Source: Sphingomonas trueperi
Lineage (GTDB): Bacteria > Pseudomonadota > Alphaproteobacteria > Sphingomonadales > Sphingomonadaceae
Length of the DNA stretch: 64,000 nucleotides
Direction: 5' to 3'
NCBI RefSeq assembly: GCF_011927635.1
Contig: NZ_JAATJB010000015.1
Coordinates: 39,980 to 103,979 of the forward strand
This document shows, one piece after another, positions 34,572 through 43,089 of this stretch. Below the pieces are notes generated by a model that worked only from the letters and a program-made list of their open reading frames with translations, ran no database searches and was not told the DNA's origin. Numbering within the stretch: position 1 is the first letter of the stretch; every line of letters starts with the position of its first letter. The position numbers and the translations under genes are program-made.

Positions 34572-36406
34572 TCCGCGCTCAGCACTTCCTTGCCCTGCTT
34601 GCCTGTACCGCATTGCTGCCTGTTGCCGCATCCGCCGAGACGCCGCCCATGGGGCAGAAGCGGATCACGCTCACCGCGCGCAACCAGCGGGTCGATGTCG
34701 CCGTGGTCGATCTGTTCGGCCAGGCCGGGGTCAAGGCGAAGGTGAGCTCGGCGGTGACCGGCAAGGTCAACGGCGTGTTCGTCGGCACGCCGCGCCAGGT
34801 GTGGACCCAGCTCGCCAAGGCCTTCAACCTCGTCGCTTACTATGACGGCGCGGTGGTGCGGGTCTATTCGGCGGCGGAAGTTACCTCGCGCAGCTTCAAC
34901 GCCGCCGATCCCGAGGCGGTAGTGCGCGACGCGCAGAAGCTGCGGATTCTCGACGACGCCAATCGCGTCTCCGCAGCGAGCAATTCAGTGAGCGCCACCG
35001 GCGTGCCGGCGTTCCTCGATCGCGTCGCGCAACTGGCGGGTACCGCAGGCAACCCGGCGGTGATCCCGGCCTCCGCCACATCCTCCAACGCACCCATCGT
35101 CTCGCCGCTGCTCGGCCCCGCCGCGCTGGAGACGGTGACCAGTTCGCCGCTTCGCTCCAAGGTGCTGAGCGGCGCCACGACGCGCTCGCCCTATGAGGTG
35201 CGGATCTTCTACCTCCGCTATGCGCGCGCCGACGACACGATCCAGAAGAGCTTTGACCGCACCATTACCATCCCCGGCGTCGGATCGATCCTGCGCGGGA
35301 TGATGGGGGACGGGCGGCCGAGCGCGACGGTTTCGACCAGCGGCAATTTCGATGTCCAGCGCCAGTCGCTGCCGCGGCTGGGCGGGCGCGGCCTCAACGC
35401 CGTGCCGCCCGACGAGGCGCAGCGCAGCTTCGACCAGCAGGGCACGCCGGGGCTCGATACCGTCGTCGTCCGCGAGGCGGCGGTGCGGGATATCAACGGC
35501 CCGCGCGTCGAGGTCGATCCCAGCAACAACGCCGTGCTGATCCGCGACCGGCCCGAATCGATGACCGTCTACGAGGACATCGTCCGCGCACTCGACGTCG
35601 AGCCGCGCGGCGTGGAGATCGAGGCGACGATCCTCGAGCTCGATACCAGCAAGCTCAAGGAACTGGGGCTCGATTTCGGCTTCAGGACCGGCGGGCTGGG
35701 CGCGCTGTTCGGCGGCAATGCGACCAACCCGGCCAACAACTTCTCCAGCGGCAATGTCGGTGCGGCATATCTGACCGGCGGCCTGGACCTGTTCGCCGCG
35801 CGCATCACCGCGCTGGAGAAGACCGGTGCGCTGCGGGTGATCTCGCGGCCGCGGCTGAGCACGCTCAACAACATCCCCGCCGTGTTCAACAACCAGGTGC
35901 AATATTATGTCCGCGTCGCCGGCGACCGGCAGGTGGACCTGTTCCCGGTCACCGCGGGCATGGTGATGCGGGTCTACCCGTCGATCCTCTACGACGGCGG
36001 CGAGCTGCGCACCCGGATGGCGATCGAGATCCTCGACGGCTCGCCCACCGGGCTGGTGGTCGACGGCATCCCGGCGGTGAAGCAGAGCAGCATCAACACC
36101 AGCGCGGTGGTGAAGCAGGGCGAGAGCCTGCTGATCGGCGGCATGACGGTCGAGACCTCCTACGACTACAAGTCGAAGGTGCCGGTCGCGGGCGACGTGC
36201 CGATCCTCGGCCAGGCCTTCCGCAAGCGCAAGAAGGGCGACCAGCATTTCGAGCGCATCTTCCTGATCACCCCCCGCGTCGTCTCGCGCCGCGAGCAGCA
36301 GGCGGCGGCGGTGCAGCCTGCGACGGCGACCAACCCGATCCCGATAGAGCAGATCCAGGCCGCCGCCGATCACCACCAGAAGCGCCGCCGGAGGGCCCGC
36401 CGGTGA
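34568..36406 (+). CDS. sctC: T3SS outer-membrane secretin SctC (YscC/HrcC family)
   Basis: A 612-residue protein with a Sec signal peptide (HFLALLACTALLPVAASAE). N-terminal ring domains follow (residues ~35-330: 'KVNGVFVGTPRQVWTQLAKAFNLVAYYDG'; 'EVDPSNNAVLIRDRPESMTVYEDIV'), then a secretin pore domain with 'ETGALRVISRPRLSTLNN'-like sequence (EKTGALRVISRPRLSTLNN) and 'VKQGESLLIGGMTVE'. It ends in a Lys/Arg-rich tail. It forms the outer-membrane channel. Confidence 0.93.
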   Translation: MIRAQHFLALLACTALLPVAASAETPPMGQKRITLTARNQRVDVAVVDLFGQAGVKAKVSSAVTGKVNGVFVGTPRQVWTQLAKAFNLVAYYDGAVVRVYSAAEVTSRSFNAADPEAVVRDAQKLRILDDANRVSAASNSVSATGVPAFLDRVAQLAGTAGNPAVIPASATSSNAPIVSPLLGPAALETVTSSPLRSKVLSGATTRSPYEVRIFYLRYARADDTIQKSFDRTITIPGVGSILRGMMGDGRPSATVSTSGNFDVQRQSLPRLGGRGLNAVPPDEAQRSFDQQGTPGLDTVVVREAAVRDINGPRVEVDPSNNAVLIRDRPESMTVYEDIVRALDVEPRGVEIEATILELDTSKLKELGLDFGFRTGGLGALFGGNATNPANNFSSGNVGAAYLTGGLDLFAARITALEKTGALRVISRPRLSTLNNIPAVFNNQVQYYVRVAGDRQVDLFPVTAGMVMRVYPSILYDGGELRTRMAIEILDGSPTGLVVDGIPAVKQSSINTSAVVKQGESLLIGGMTVETSYDYKSKVPVAGDVPILGQAFRKRKKGDQHFERIFLITPRVVSRREQQAAAVQPATATNPIPIEQIQAAADHHQKRRRRARR

Positions 36407-37623
36407 ACGCGCCCTTCGCCCCGGTAAAGCCCGGCACGATGGTGCTGCGGGTGCTGAACGGTCGCCTCTCGGGCGCCGAGCACCGGCTGCACCGGGGCAA
36501 GTTCGTCCGCGTAGGGCATGGGTTCGAGCATGATATCGTGCTGCGCGATCCCTCCGTGCGCGGCGTGTCGCTCGAGCTCGACCTGGCCGACGGCATGGCC
36601 TGCGTCCGCGTGGCGGCGGGGCAGGTGACCCTTCTCGGCCGACCGGTCGGAGCGGGCGAGCAGGCATCGCTGCCGCCCTTCGTGCCGATGCTGGTCGGCG
36701 CGGTGGCCGTCGCGATCGGCGCGCCGGAGGACCCGCGCTGGGAGGACGCCATCCGGCTTGCGCCGATGGTTGCGCCAGCCGCTGCCGATGCACCCGTATT
36801 GTCGCCGCAGCGCGCCGCGCTCCCCGAGCGGGTGGCGACCCGGCTCTACCCGATGCGCGGCGCGCTGGCGCTGGACCGATACTGGCCCGCCTATGCCGCG
36901 GCCGTGGCGGCCTTGCTGCTGCTCCTGCTGTTCGCGCCGCCCGCCGTCCGCTGGGTGGCGCGCGAGCTGCACGACAGCGCCGGCGAACAGACGATGCTCG
37001 CCGCCGCCGGCTTCCGCGACCTCGAGGTGGAGGAAACCCGCAACGGCACGATCGTCCGCGGGATCGTCAAGGACGACGCCGCGCTCGCCCGGTTGCGCCA
37101 AATCGTCGCCGAGCGGATTGGCCCGGCCACGCTCGATGTAGAGACGATGGACGGCCTCGCCGCCGCCGCCACCGATCTGCTGCGCGCACAAGGGGTCGAT
37201 GCTGAAGCGATTCCCCGCCGCGGCAACGCACTGATGGTGAAGGCTGAATTCCTCCCCGCCGATCGCCAGGCCGATCTCGCGCGGCTGATCAAGGAGGACG
37301 TGCCCGGCATCACCCGCGTCGACTTCGCCACCGACGGCAAGCGCGGCGACCGCGACCTGCAATATTTCTTCTCGGGTGCCGAATACGGCCTCGCCACCTT
37401 CGTCGACGGCGACCCCGGCTACCTCACCACCGCCGACGGTACCCGCTGGTTCGCCGGCGCCACGGTGCCGACCGGCCACCGCATCGTCGCCATCGGCAAC
37501 GGCCGCGCCAGCTTCGAGCGCGACGGCCGGATCGAAGAACTCGTCCTGGGACCCAGCACGCCGCCGTCCCCGGCACCCTCCACCACCTCTGGCGGCGACA
37601 CCAACGGAGTGACCACCCAATGA
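36403..37623 (+). CDS. sctD: T3SS inner-membrane ring protein SctD (YscD, FHA domain)
   Basis: A 406-residue protein with a GTG start at 36403 overlapping the sctC stop. The N-terminal ~90 residues are an FHA-like domain ('LRVLNGRLSGAEHRLHRGKFVRVGHGFEHDIVLRDPSVRG'). One membrane helix (AYAAAVAALLLLLLFAPPAV, ~165-185) is followed by periplasmic BON/ring domains ('GFRDLEVEETRNGTIVRGIVKDDAALARLRQIV'). It is the usual single-span architecture of the outer IM ring. Confidence 0.9.
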   Translation: MNAPFAPVKPGTMVLRVLNGRLSGAEHRLHRGKFVRVGHGFEHDIVLRDPSVRGVSLELDLADGMACVRVAAGQVTLLGRPVGAGEQASLPPFVPMLVGAVAVAIGAPEDPRWEDAIRLAPMVAPAAADAPVLSPQRAALPERVATRLYPMRGALALDRYWPAYAAAVAALLLLLLFAPPAVRWVARELHDSAGEQTMLAAAGFRDLEVEETRNGTIVRGIVKDDAALARLRQIVAERIGPATLDVETMDGLAAAATDLLRAQGVDAEAIPRRGNALMVKAEFLPADRQADLARLIKEDVPGITRVDFATDGKRGDRDLQYFFSGAEYGLATFVDGDPGYLTTADGTRWFAGATVPTGHRIVAIGNGRASFERDGRIEELVLGPSTPPSPAPSTTSGGDTNGVTTQ

Positions 37624-37928
37624 CCAACCCGATCAACAGCGCCGTCCTCGGCACGATCGCCTCGCTCGGCAACATGGGCACCACCGAGAGCCGCACCGGC
37701 AAGGGCAACTGGTTCGAGGCGTTCGGCGAAGCCTGGGGCAAGGCACTCGACACCCAGGCCGATGCGATCACCGCCCAGTCCGACGTGGTGAGCCAGGGCG
37801 GCGACAAGCCTTCCGACATCACCCAGCTAACCACCGAATCGATGCGGATGAGCTTCATGGCGAACAGCTCGCACAGCTCGATCGACAGCGTCTCCAAGGC
37901 GCTCGAAACCATGGCGCGGAAGAACTGA
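37620..37928 (+). CDS. needle-position small T3SS protein (candidate SctF)
   Basis: A 102-residue helical protein without a signal peptide, overlapping sctD (ATGA) and placed between sctD and sctI, where needle genes are found in other systems. It contains TESRTGKGNWFEAFGEAWG and ends IDSVSKALETMARKN. It lacks the standard C-terminal needle motif of YscF/PrgI-type proteins, but is paralogous to the C-terminal half of the 211-residue protein at 25798. The needle or inner-filament subunit is the best guess from position, size and helicity. Confidence 0.65.
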   Translation: MTNPINSAVLGTIASLGNMGTTESRTGKGNWFEAFGEAWGKALDTQADAITAQSDVVSQGGDKPSDITQLTTESMRMSFMANSSHSSIDSVSKALETMARKN

Positions 37929-37930
37929 CG

Positions 37931-38353
37931 ATGAGCATCGATGCGATCGGCGCGCTGGTCGCGCCGGCCGGGGGGCAGGGCACGAGCGGCGTGTCGCGCG
38001 CCTTCGAACTGCTCGCCCCCGGCGGCCAGGGCGGCGGTGCCACCACGCCGCAGTTCGACGCGCGCTTCCAGGCGGCGCTGGAGAAGATGGGCGGGGTGCA
38101 GGGCACCGTCGCCGCCGGTCGGATCCCGCCGGCGATGAAGGGCATGTTCAACGCGCTCGACCAGGTGAACGTCCAGGCCCGCGCCGTCTCGCGCTATGCC
38201 GAGGCCGCCGAGGCCAGCGGCGGCCAGCTGACCCCGGGCGAGATGGTGCAGCTCAACATGAAATGCTCCGAGTTCATGTTCCAGGCGCAGCTTACCTCCA
38301 ACATCGCCAACCGGAGTTCGGACGGCGTGCAACAGCTGTTCAAGCAGCAATGA
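37931..38353 (+). CDS. sctI: T3SS inner rod protein SctI (YscI/HrpB family)
   Basis: A 140-residue protein. The diagnostic C-terminus is 'LTPGEMVQLNMKCSEFMFQAQLTSNIANRSSDGVQQLFKQQ' (in pieces), a close fit to YscI/HrpB inner-rod proteins. The N-terminal ~60 residues are Gly/Ala-rich and variable. It connects the export gate to the needle. Its stop overlaps sctJ. Confidence 0.9.
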   Translation: MSIDAIGALVAPAGGQGTSGVSRAFELLAPGGQGGGATTPQFDARFQAALEKMGGVQGTVAAGRIPPAMKGMFNALDQVNVQARAVSRYAEAAEASGGQLTPGEMVQLNMKCSEFMFQAQLTSNIANRSSDGVQQLFKQQ

Positions 38354-39114
38354 GCGGCCGCGCCCCCGCGCGCCGCTGGCAGGCGCGGATCGCCGCGCCG
38401 CTGCTGGTGATCGCCGCCTTCGGGCTGGCCGGCTGCAGCCGGCAGGAAGTCTATGGCAAGCTCACCGAACCGGCCGCCAACGAGATGATCGCCGTGCTCA
38501 ACCAGGCCGGCATCACCGCGACCAAGGTGGCGGGGGAGAAGGACCAGTGGAGCATCGCCGTCGACCAGGCCGATTTCGCCCGCGCGGTGGAGACGCTGCG
38601 CGCCCACGGCCTGCCGCACGAGGACTATGACTCGCTCGGCTCGGTGTTCAAGAAGGAGGGCTTCACCTCCACCCCGCTGGAGGAGCGGGCGCGGCTGATC
38701 TACGGCCTCTCGCAGGAGCTGAGCCGGACGATCAGCGCCATCGACGGCGTCGTGCAGGCGCGCGTGCACCTGACCATGCCCGAGGCCGACCCGCTCTCCC
38801 GCGAAGCCAAGCCCTCGGCTGCGTCGGTGTTCGTGAAATATCGCACCGGCTTCGACCTGCGCAGCCAGACCGGGGCGATCAAGTCGCTGGTCACCAATTC
38901 GATCGACGGGCTGACCTATGACCGCGTCTCGGTGGTGATGGTGCCCGCCCAGGCCGCGCCGGTGCTGTCGGAGAGCGAGGGCATGGTGTCGGTCTCGACG
39001 CTGATGCGCGGGGGCATCGGTGTGGTCGCACTGATCGTGCTGGCGATCGCGGGACGCGGGCTGTGGCGGATGCGGAAACCCCGGACCAGCCTGCCGGATA
39101 CGGTGCAGCGGTGA
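38350..39114 (+). CDS. sctJ: T3SS inner ring lipoprotein SctJ (YscJ/FliF-like)
   Basis: A 254-residue protein from ATG 38350. Lipoprotein signal with lipobox GLAGC (Cys ~28). Two ring-building domains follow: 'VYGKLTEPAANEMIAVLNQAGITATKVAG' and 'QELSRTISAIDGVVQARVHLTMPE... KPSAASVFVKYR'. A C-terminal membrane helix (MRGGIGVVALIVLAIAGRGLW) and a short basic tail complete the family architecture. Confidence 0.94.
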   Translation: MSGRAPARRWQARIAAPLLVIAAFGLAGCSRQEVYGKLTEPAANEMIAVLNQAGITATKVAGEKDQWSIAVDQADFARAVETLRAHGLPHEDYDSLGSVFKKEGFTSTPLEERARLIYGLSQELSRTISAIDGVVQARVHLTMPEADPLSREAKPSAASVFVKYRTGFDLRSQTGAIKSLVTNSIDGLTYDRVSVVMVPAQAAPVLSESEGMVSVSTLMRGGIGVVALIVLAIAGRGLWRMRKPRTSLPDTVQR

Positions 39115-39587
39115 ATCGGGAGACGCGGGCCGCCAAGCTGGCGCTGCTTGCCCGCCATTGCGGGCAGGGCCGCGGCGCGCGCTTTGCCCGCCGGGCGAGC
39201 GGGCAGCCGCCGGTAAGCTTTGGCGACCTCGCCAAGCTGCCCGACTGGCTCGACGCGCCCGAGGCGCAGCGGGCGCGGATCGCCGCGGCGGCCGGGCTGC
39301 TGCGCCTTCGCCGGGCGATCGATACCGAGCTTTCGGGCCCACGCTTGGCGGCGCTGGCGGCGGCGGTGGGCGAACCATTGTTCGACGCGGTCTGCGAAGC
39401 CGAGGTGCCGGAGATCGTCAGCGCGGAGAAGCTGCCGTCACCGGAGCGCGTGCTCGCCGTCGGCACGCAGTTGCTGGAGGCCGCCCTGCCGCTCGCCTTG
39501 CAGGACCAGTTCCCCGGTGCGCGTGACGATGCCGCGGCGCGCGGCCTGCTGGCGCGCGCCCATGCCATCGCGGAGAGCCTCGCATGA
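39111..39587 (+). CDS. sctK: T3SS sorting platform protein SctK-like
   Basis: A 158-residue protein with a GTG start at 39111 overlapping the sctJ stop. It is helical, with 'LAKLPDWLDAPEAQRARIAAAAGLLRLRRAID' and 'LAAAVGEPLFDAVCEAEVPE', a pattern seen in YscK/HrpB4-type proteins. Position between sctJ and sctL is the conserved place of sctK. Sequence conservation in this family is weak, so the name leans on synteny. Confidence 0.75.
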   Translation: MNRETRAAKLALLARHCGQGRGARFARRASGQPPVSFGDLAKLPDWLDAPEAQRARIAAAAGLLRLRRAIDTELSGPRLAALAAAVGEPLFDAVCEAEVPEIVSAEKLPSPERVLAVGTQLLEAALPLALQDQFPGARDDAAARGLLARAHAIAESLA

Positions 39588-40171
39588 CCTATCATCTCGT
39601 CCAGGCCGACGATTCCGCGCTGCTGTTCAGCGAGCGGGCGGTGATCAAGCGCGGCGAGCGCCAGTCCTTCGCCGCTGCGGTGGCGTTGCTGGGCGCGGTG
39701 CGCGAGGCGCAGGCGCGGGCGGTGCAGGCTGCGAATGCTGCGCGGGAAGAGGCGTACAGCACTGCGCTGGACGGCGCGCGGGCCGAGATCGACTCCTTGC
39801 TCGCCGGCGAAATTGCACGGTTTTCCAGAGCTATTGATTTGGAAGAGCAGACGCGTCGTGCCGAGATCGCCGAGGCGGCGCTGGCGGCGGTGCGTGCCGT
39901 GCTCGGCGAACTCGACAACGCGACGCTGGTGCCCGCGCTGGTCGCCCGCGCGCTCGACCGCCTGCAGCCGCAGGGCGCGGTGATCGTCGCCGTGGCGCCG
40001 GACTTGGCGGACAAGGTTGCGGAGCGGCTGGAGGCGCTGACCGAAGTCAGCATCCTGCCCGACCCTGCACTCGGCGCGCACGATTGTGCGATCCGCACCG
40101 AACAGGGGCAGGTGATCGCCAGCCTGTCCGTCCAGCTCGAGACGCTTGCCAAGCGCTGGGGGGTGGCATGA
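39584..40171 (+). CDS. sctL: T3SS stator protein SctL (YscL/HrpE/FliH-like)
   Basis: A 195-residue protein. The N-terminus 'LVQADDSALLFSERAVIKRGERQSF' is followed by a coiled-coil of Ala/Glu/Arg (residues ~35-105) and a C-terminal domain ('VIVAVAPDLADKVAERLEALTEVSILPDPALGAHDCAIRTEQG', in pieces) typical of V/A-ATPase E-subunit-like stators. It links SctN to the cytosolic ring. Confidence 0.88.
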   Translation: MTYHLVQADDSALLFSERAVIKRGERQSFAAAVALLGAVREAQARAVQAANAAREEAYSTALDGARAEIDSLLAGEIARFSRAIDLEEQTRRAEIAEAALAAVRAVLGELDNATLVPALVARALDRLQPQGAVIVAVAPDLADKVAERLEALTEVSILPDPALGAHDCAIRTEQGQVIASLSVQLETLAKRWGVA

Positions 40172-41487
40172 GTGATCCGCTGGCGCTGTTGCGCGCGCTC
40201 GATGCGGCACCGATGTTCGAGCAGCACGGCCGCATCGTCGGCGCGCTCGGCACCACCCTGCGCGTCACCGGCGTGCGCGCGCGGATCGGCGAGAATTGCG
40301 AGATCGTCGACGCCGAGACCGGCTTCTCGCTCTGGGCCGAGGTCATCGGCCTCGCCGATGGCGGCGCGATCCTCACCCCGCTGGGCGACCTGCGCGGCTT
40401 GTCGATGCACAGCGACGTGATCCTGCGCAGCGGCGAGGATCGCGCGCCCTATGGTGCCGACATGCTCGGCCGCGTGCTCGATGCCCGGCTCCAGCCGCTC
40501 GATGGCTTGGGCGGCGTGCGTCGCGGCACCGACCGGCCGATTCATGGCGAGGCGCCCAACCCGATGCACCGCCGCCCGATCGACGCGGCGATGGAAACCG
40601 GCATCCGCGCCATCGACGGGCTGATGCCGATCGGCATCGGCCAGCGCGTCGGCATTTTCGCCAGCGCCGGCGTCGGCAAGTCGACCCTGCTCGCCAACCT
40701 GGCGCGTAACGCCCAGTGCGATGCGATCGTCATCGCGCTGATCGGCGAGCGCGGTCGGGAGGTGCGCGAGTTCATCGAGGAGATCTTGGGTGCCGAGGGG
40801 CTCGCTCGCTCGGTGGTAATCGTCGCCACCTCGGACCGTCCGGCGATGGAGCGGGTGCGCGCTGCGCATGTCGCCACCGCCATCGCCGAGGGTCTGCGCG
40901 ACGAAGGACGGCATGTGTTGCTGCTGATGGACAGCGTCACCCGCTTCGCCCGCGCGCTCCGCGAGATCGGGTTGGCGGCGGGCGAGCCGGCGGTGCGGCG
41001 CGGCTTCCCGCCCTCGGTCTTCGCCGAGCTGCCGCGGCTGTTCGAGCGCAGCGGAACGGCCGCCGAGGGCGCGATCACCGCGCTCTACACCGTGCTGCTG
41101 GAGGACGAGGAGGGCGATCCGATCGGCGAGGAAGTGCGCTCGCTGCTCGACGGGCATATCGTGCTGTCCCGCAAGCTCGCCTCGAGCGGCCATTATCCGG
41201 CGATCGACGTGCTGGGCAGCCTCTCGCGCCTGTTCCCGCGCCTCGCCACCGTGGCGCAGCAGCGCGCGGCGCATGGGCTGCGCGCGATGCTGGCCAAGCT
41301 CGACGAGATCGAGCTGCTGGTCCAGATCGGCGAATATCAGCCCGGCCGCGATCCGCTGGCCGATCGCGCGCTGGCCGAGCGCCAGGCGATCGCCGCCTAT
41401 CTGCGCCAGTCCGGTAGCGAACGCACCGCGCTGGGCGAGAGCATCGCCCGGCTGCGCACCTTCGAGGAGATGGACCATGTCCGCTGA
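40168..41487 (+). CDS. sctN: T3SS ATPase SctN (YscN/FliI family)
   Basis: A 439-residue protein from ATG 40168, overlapping the sctL stop. N-terminal beta barrel, then Walker A 'FASAGVGKST' (~168-177), Walker B-like 'VLLLMDSVTRFARALREIGLAAGEP' and the Arg-finger region 'LDGHIVLSRKLASSGHYPAIDVLGSLSR' (pieces). It powers unfolding and chaperone release. Length and motifs are normal. Confidence 0.96.
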   Translation: MSDPLALLRALDAAPMFEQHGRIVGALGTTLRVTGVRARIGENCEIVDAETGFSLWAEVIGLADGGAILTPLGDLRGLSMHSDVILRSGEDRAPYGADMLGRVLDARLQPLDGLGGVRRGTDRPIHGEAPNPMHRRPIDAAMETGIRAIDGLMPIGIGQRVGIFASAGVGKSTLLANLARNAQCDAIVIALIGERGREVREFIEEILGAEGLARSVVIVATSDRPAMERVRAAHVATAIAEGLRDEGRHVLLLMDSVTRFARALREIGLAAGEPAVRRGFPPSVFAELPRLFERSGTAAEGAITALYTVLLEDEEGDPIGEEVRSLLDGHIVLSRKLASSGHYPAIDVLGSLSRLFPRLATVAQQRAAHGLRAMLAKLDEIELLVQIGEYQPGRDPLADRALAERQAIAAYLRQSGSERTALGESIARLRTFEEMDHVR

Positions 41488-41932
41488 CAACCGCGCGCCG
41501 GTGCTGGCGCGTATCGCCCAGATGCGCGAGCAGCGCCTGACCCGCGCGCTGATCGAGGCGCGCGAGGCCGCCGCGCAGGCGCATGCGGCGGCCAGCGCTG
41601 CCGAAGCCGCGCGCGCCGCGGCGGAACGCGCGCGCGGCGATGCCCGGCTGCTGTTCCAGGCGAGCCCGGCTTGCCCGCAGACGCGGCTCTGGCTCGACCG
41701 GCGGGTGGCCGAGGAGATCGGCGCGGCGGCCCGTGCCAGCGACCAGCGCGCGCGGCACGAACTTGCGGTCGATGCCCAGGGCGCCGCCGGACGCGCGCTC
41801 GATCAACACCGCGCTCGCAGCGAGAGCGTCGCCGCGCATCACCAGACCCTCCGCCGTGCCGAGCAGCGCCGGGCCGAGGATCGCGTCGATTCCGAGGCCG
41901 CTGCCTTTCTCCTGTCGCGGGGCTGGGCATGA
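41477..41932 (+). CDS. sctO: T3SS stalk protein SctO (YscO/HrpB7/FliJ-like)
   Basis: A 151-residue, almost entirely coiled-coil protein (Ala/Glu/Arg-rich) from ATG 41477, overlapping the end of sctN by 11 nt. Size, helicity and place between sctN and sctP are those of the ATPase stalk. No finer motif is needed or visible. Confidence 0.82.
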   Translation: MSADNRAPVLARIAQMREQRLTRALIEAREAAAQAHAAASAAEAARAAAERARGDARLLFQASPACPQTRLWLDRRVAEEIGAAARASDQRARHELAVDAQGAAGRALDQHRARSESVAAHHQTLRRAEQRRAEDRVDSEAAAFLLSRGWA

Positions 41933-42483
41933 ACGGCGCTCCGACCAGCGGTTCGGTCCAGGGCAAGCCTGCACCGACCCCCCGCGACGCACCGGCCAAG
42001 GGTGAGTCCGAAGCCGCACCCAAGCAGCGCAAGGCCTTCGCCGACGCGCTCTCCCGGCACGCCGGCAAGCGTTCGGCGAAGGATCCCGGCATGGAAAAGG
42101 CCGACGGATTGGCGGCGATGATCGCGCCGCGCGACTTCGCCGCGCTTGCCGTGGCGGCGCGGCCCTCGGCGGCAGGCACCGTTGATCCCGCCCAGCGTGC
42201 CCAGCTCGACCGGATCGCCGCCGCCATCGCCGAGGTGAGCAAGACCGCGCAGCCCGAGGTACATCTGTCGCTGCCGCTCGGCAGCTACAAGGTGGAAGGC
42301 GCGGTGCTGGGCCATGACCTGGCGGGGCAGGTCAATGTGCTGCTGATTCCCTCCGCTGCAGTGCCGCCTGCAGTGGCCGCGCAGTGGAGCGAGCAGCTGC
42401 ACGAGCGATTGCTGCGCCGCGAGGTCCGCGTCGGCAAGGTGGGCGTGCAGGGAAGGGCAATGCCGGTGGCGGCGCGGCGCTGA
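41929..42483 (+). CDS. sctP: T3SS needle-length/substrate-switch protein SctP
   Basis: A 184-residue protein from ATG 41929 overlapping the sctO stop. The N-terminal ~60 residues are polar and disordered (Pro/Lys/Ser-rich), and the C-terminal ~90 residues are a compact domain ('VHLSLPLGSYKVEGAVLGHDLAGQVNVLLIPS', pieces), like the T3S4 switch domain. It is short for a molecular ruler, which would predict a short needle. The name rests on architecture and last position of the operon. Confidence 0.72.
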   Translation: MNGAPTSGSVQGKPAPTPRDAPAKGESEAAPKQRKAFADALSRHAGKRSAKDPGMEKADGLAAMIAPRDFAALAVAARPSAAGTVDPAQRAQLDRIAAAIAEVSKTAQPEVHLSLPLGSYKVEGAVLGHDLAGQVNVLLIPSAAVPPAVAAQWSEQLHERLLRREVRVGKVGVQGRAMPVAARR

Positions 42484-42494
42484 GGCCGCGTCGC

Positions 42495-42965
42495 TCAGCG
42501 GCCGACCCGCGTCGGATCTTCGCGCAGCTGGAAGAGGGCGGAGTCGATCGTTGCGATGACCTTGTCGCTATCGCTCATGCCGGGCCGACCATCGGGATCG
42601 AGCGGCGCATTGCCGAGACCGGAAAGCCGATCGAGCACGTCGCTGGTGGGGCTGGCCGCGACCAGCGACGCGACTTCGCTGGTGAAGTCGTGCAGCGCTC
42701 GCGACAGCCGCCCTGCATCGGCCGGGCCAGCATTCAGCGTTGCGGCGAGATCGCGTGCGACGCCTTCGATGCCATAGGCGTCCCCAGCCTGCAGCGGCGA
42801 CCGGTCGCCCTGCGCGAGACCCAATGCGCGGGTCACGGTACCGGCGACGCGGTTGGCGAGTGTCGTCATCGCCTGGCCGGCAAGCGCGCCTGGCGTGGTT
42901 CCGGTCTGGCCGACAGCACTGATCGCGTTGAACCGCGGGCCGCCGATGCCAACGGGCTGGGTCAT
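42495..42965 (-). CDS. unknown small T3SS-island protein, candidate secreted substrate
   Basis: A 156-residue protein without a Sec signal: a polar Gly/Thr/Ser-rich N-terminus (MTQPVGIGGPRFNAISAVGQTGTTPG), then amphipathic helices, and a charged C-terminus (DSDKVIATIDSALFQLREDPTRVGR). It is convergent with sctP (11 bp between stops). One of the three shared 20-bp boxes lies 65 bp upstream. No family is recognised. Position and the box make it a candidate secreted protein or effector. Confidence 0.65.
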   Translation of the reverse strand: MTQPVGIGGPRFNAISAVGQTGTTPGALAGQAMTTLANRVAGTVTRALGLAQGDRSPLQAGDAYGIEGVARDLAATLNAGPADAGRLSRALHDFTSEVASLVAASPTSDVLDRLSGLGNAPLDPDGRPGMSDSDKVIATIDSALFQLREDPTRVGR

Positions 42966-43023
42966 GACCGAATCTCGTCCGTCGAAAGCAACATGCCAGC
43001 CTGGATAGCGGCTTGGGCAGCTC

Positions 43024-43071
43024 GGCGCGCTCCACGAATCGCTTAGGCGATGTTCCGGAGGGGAGCGCGCC
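43024..43071. promoter_or_regulatory. candidate T3SS regulatory box 2
   Basis: The 20-mer CTCCACGAATCGCTTAGGCG (43030-43049) matches the boxes at 26540 (17/20) and 45031 (16/20). It is embedded in a larger inverted repeat with perfect 10-bp outer arms (43024-43033 and 43062-43071) and an inner ATCGC-TTAG-GCGAT. It is 19 bp after the ankyrin gene stop and 59 bp before the start of the small unknown gene, so it may also act as a hairpin terminator. Confidence 0.55.
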
Positions 43072-43089
43072 CATCTCCTGCTGGTGGCA

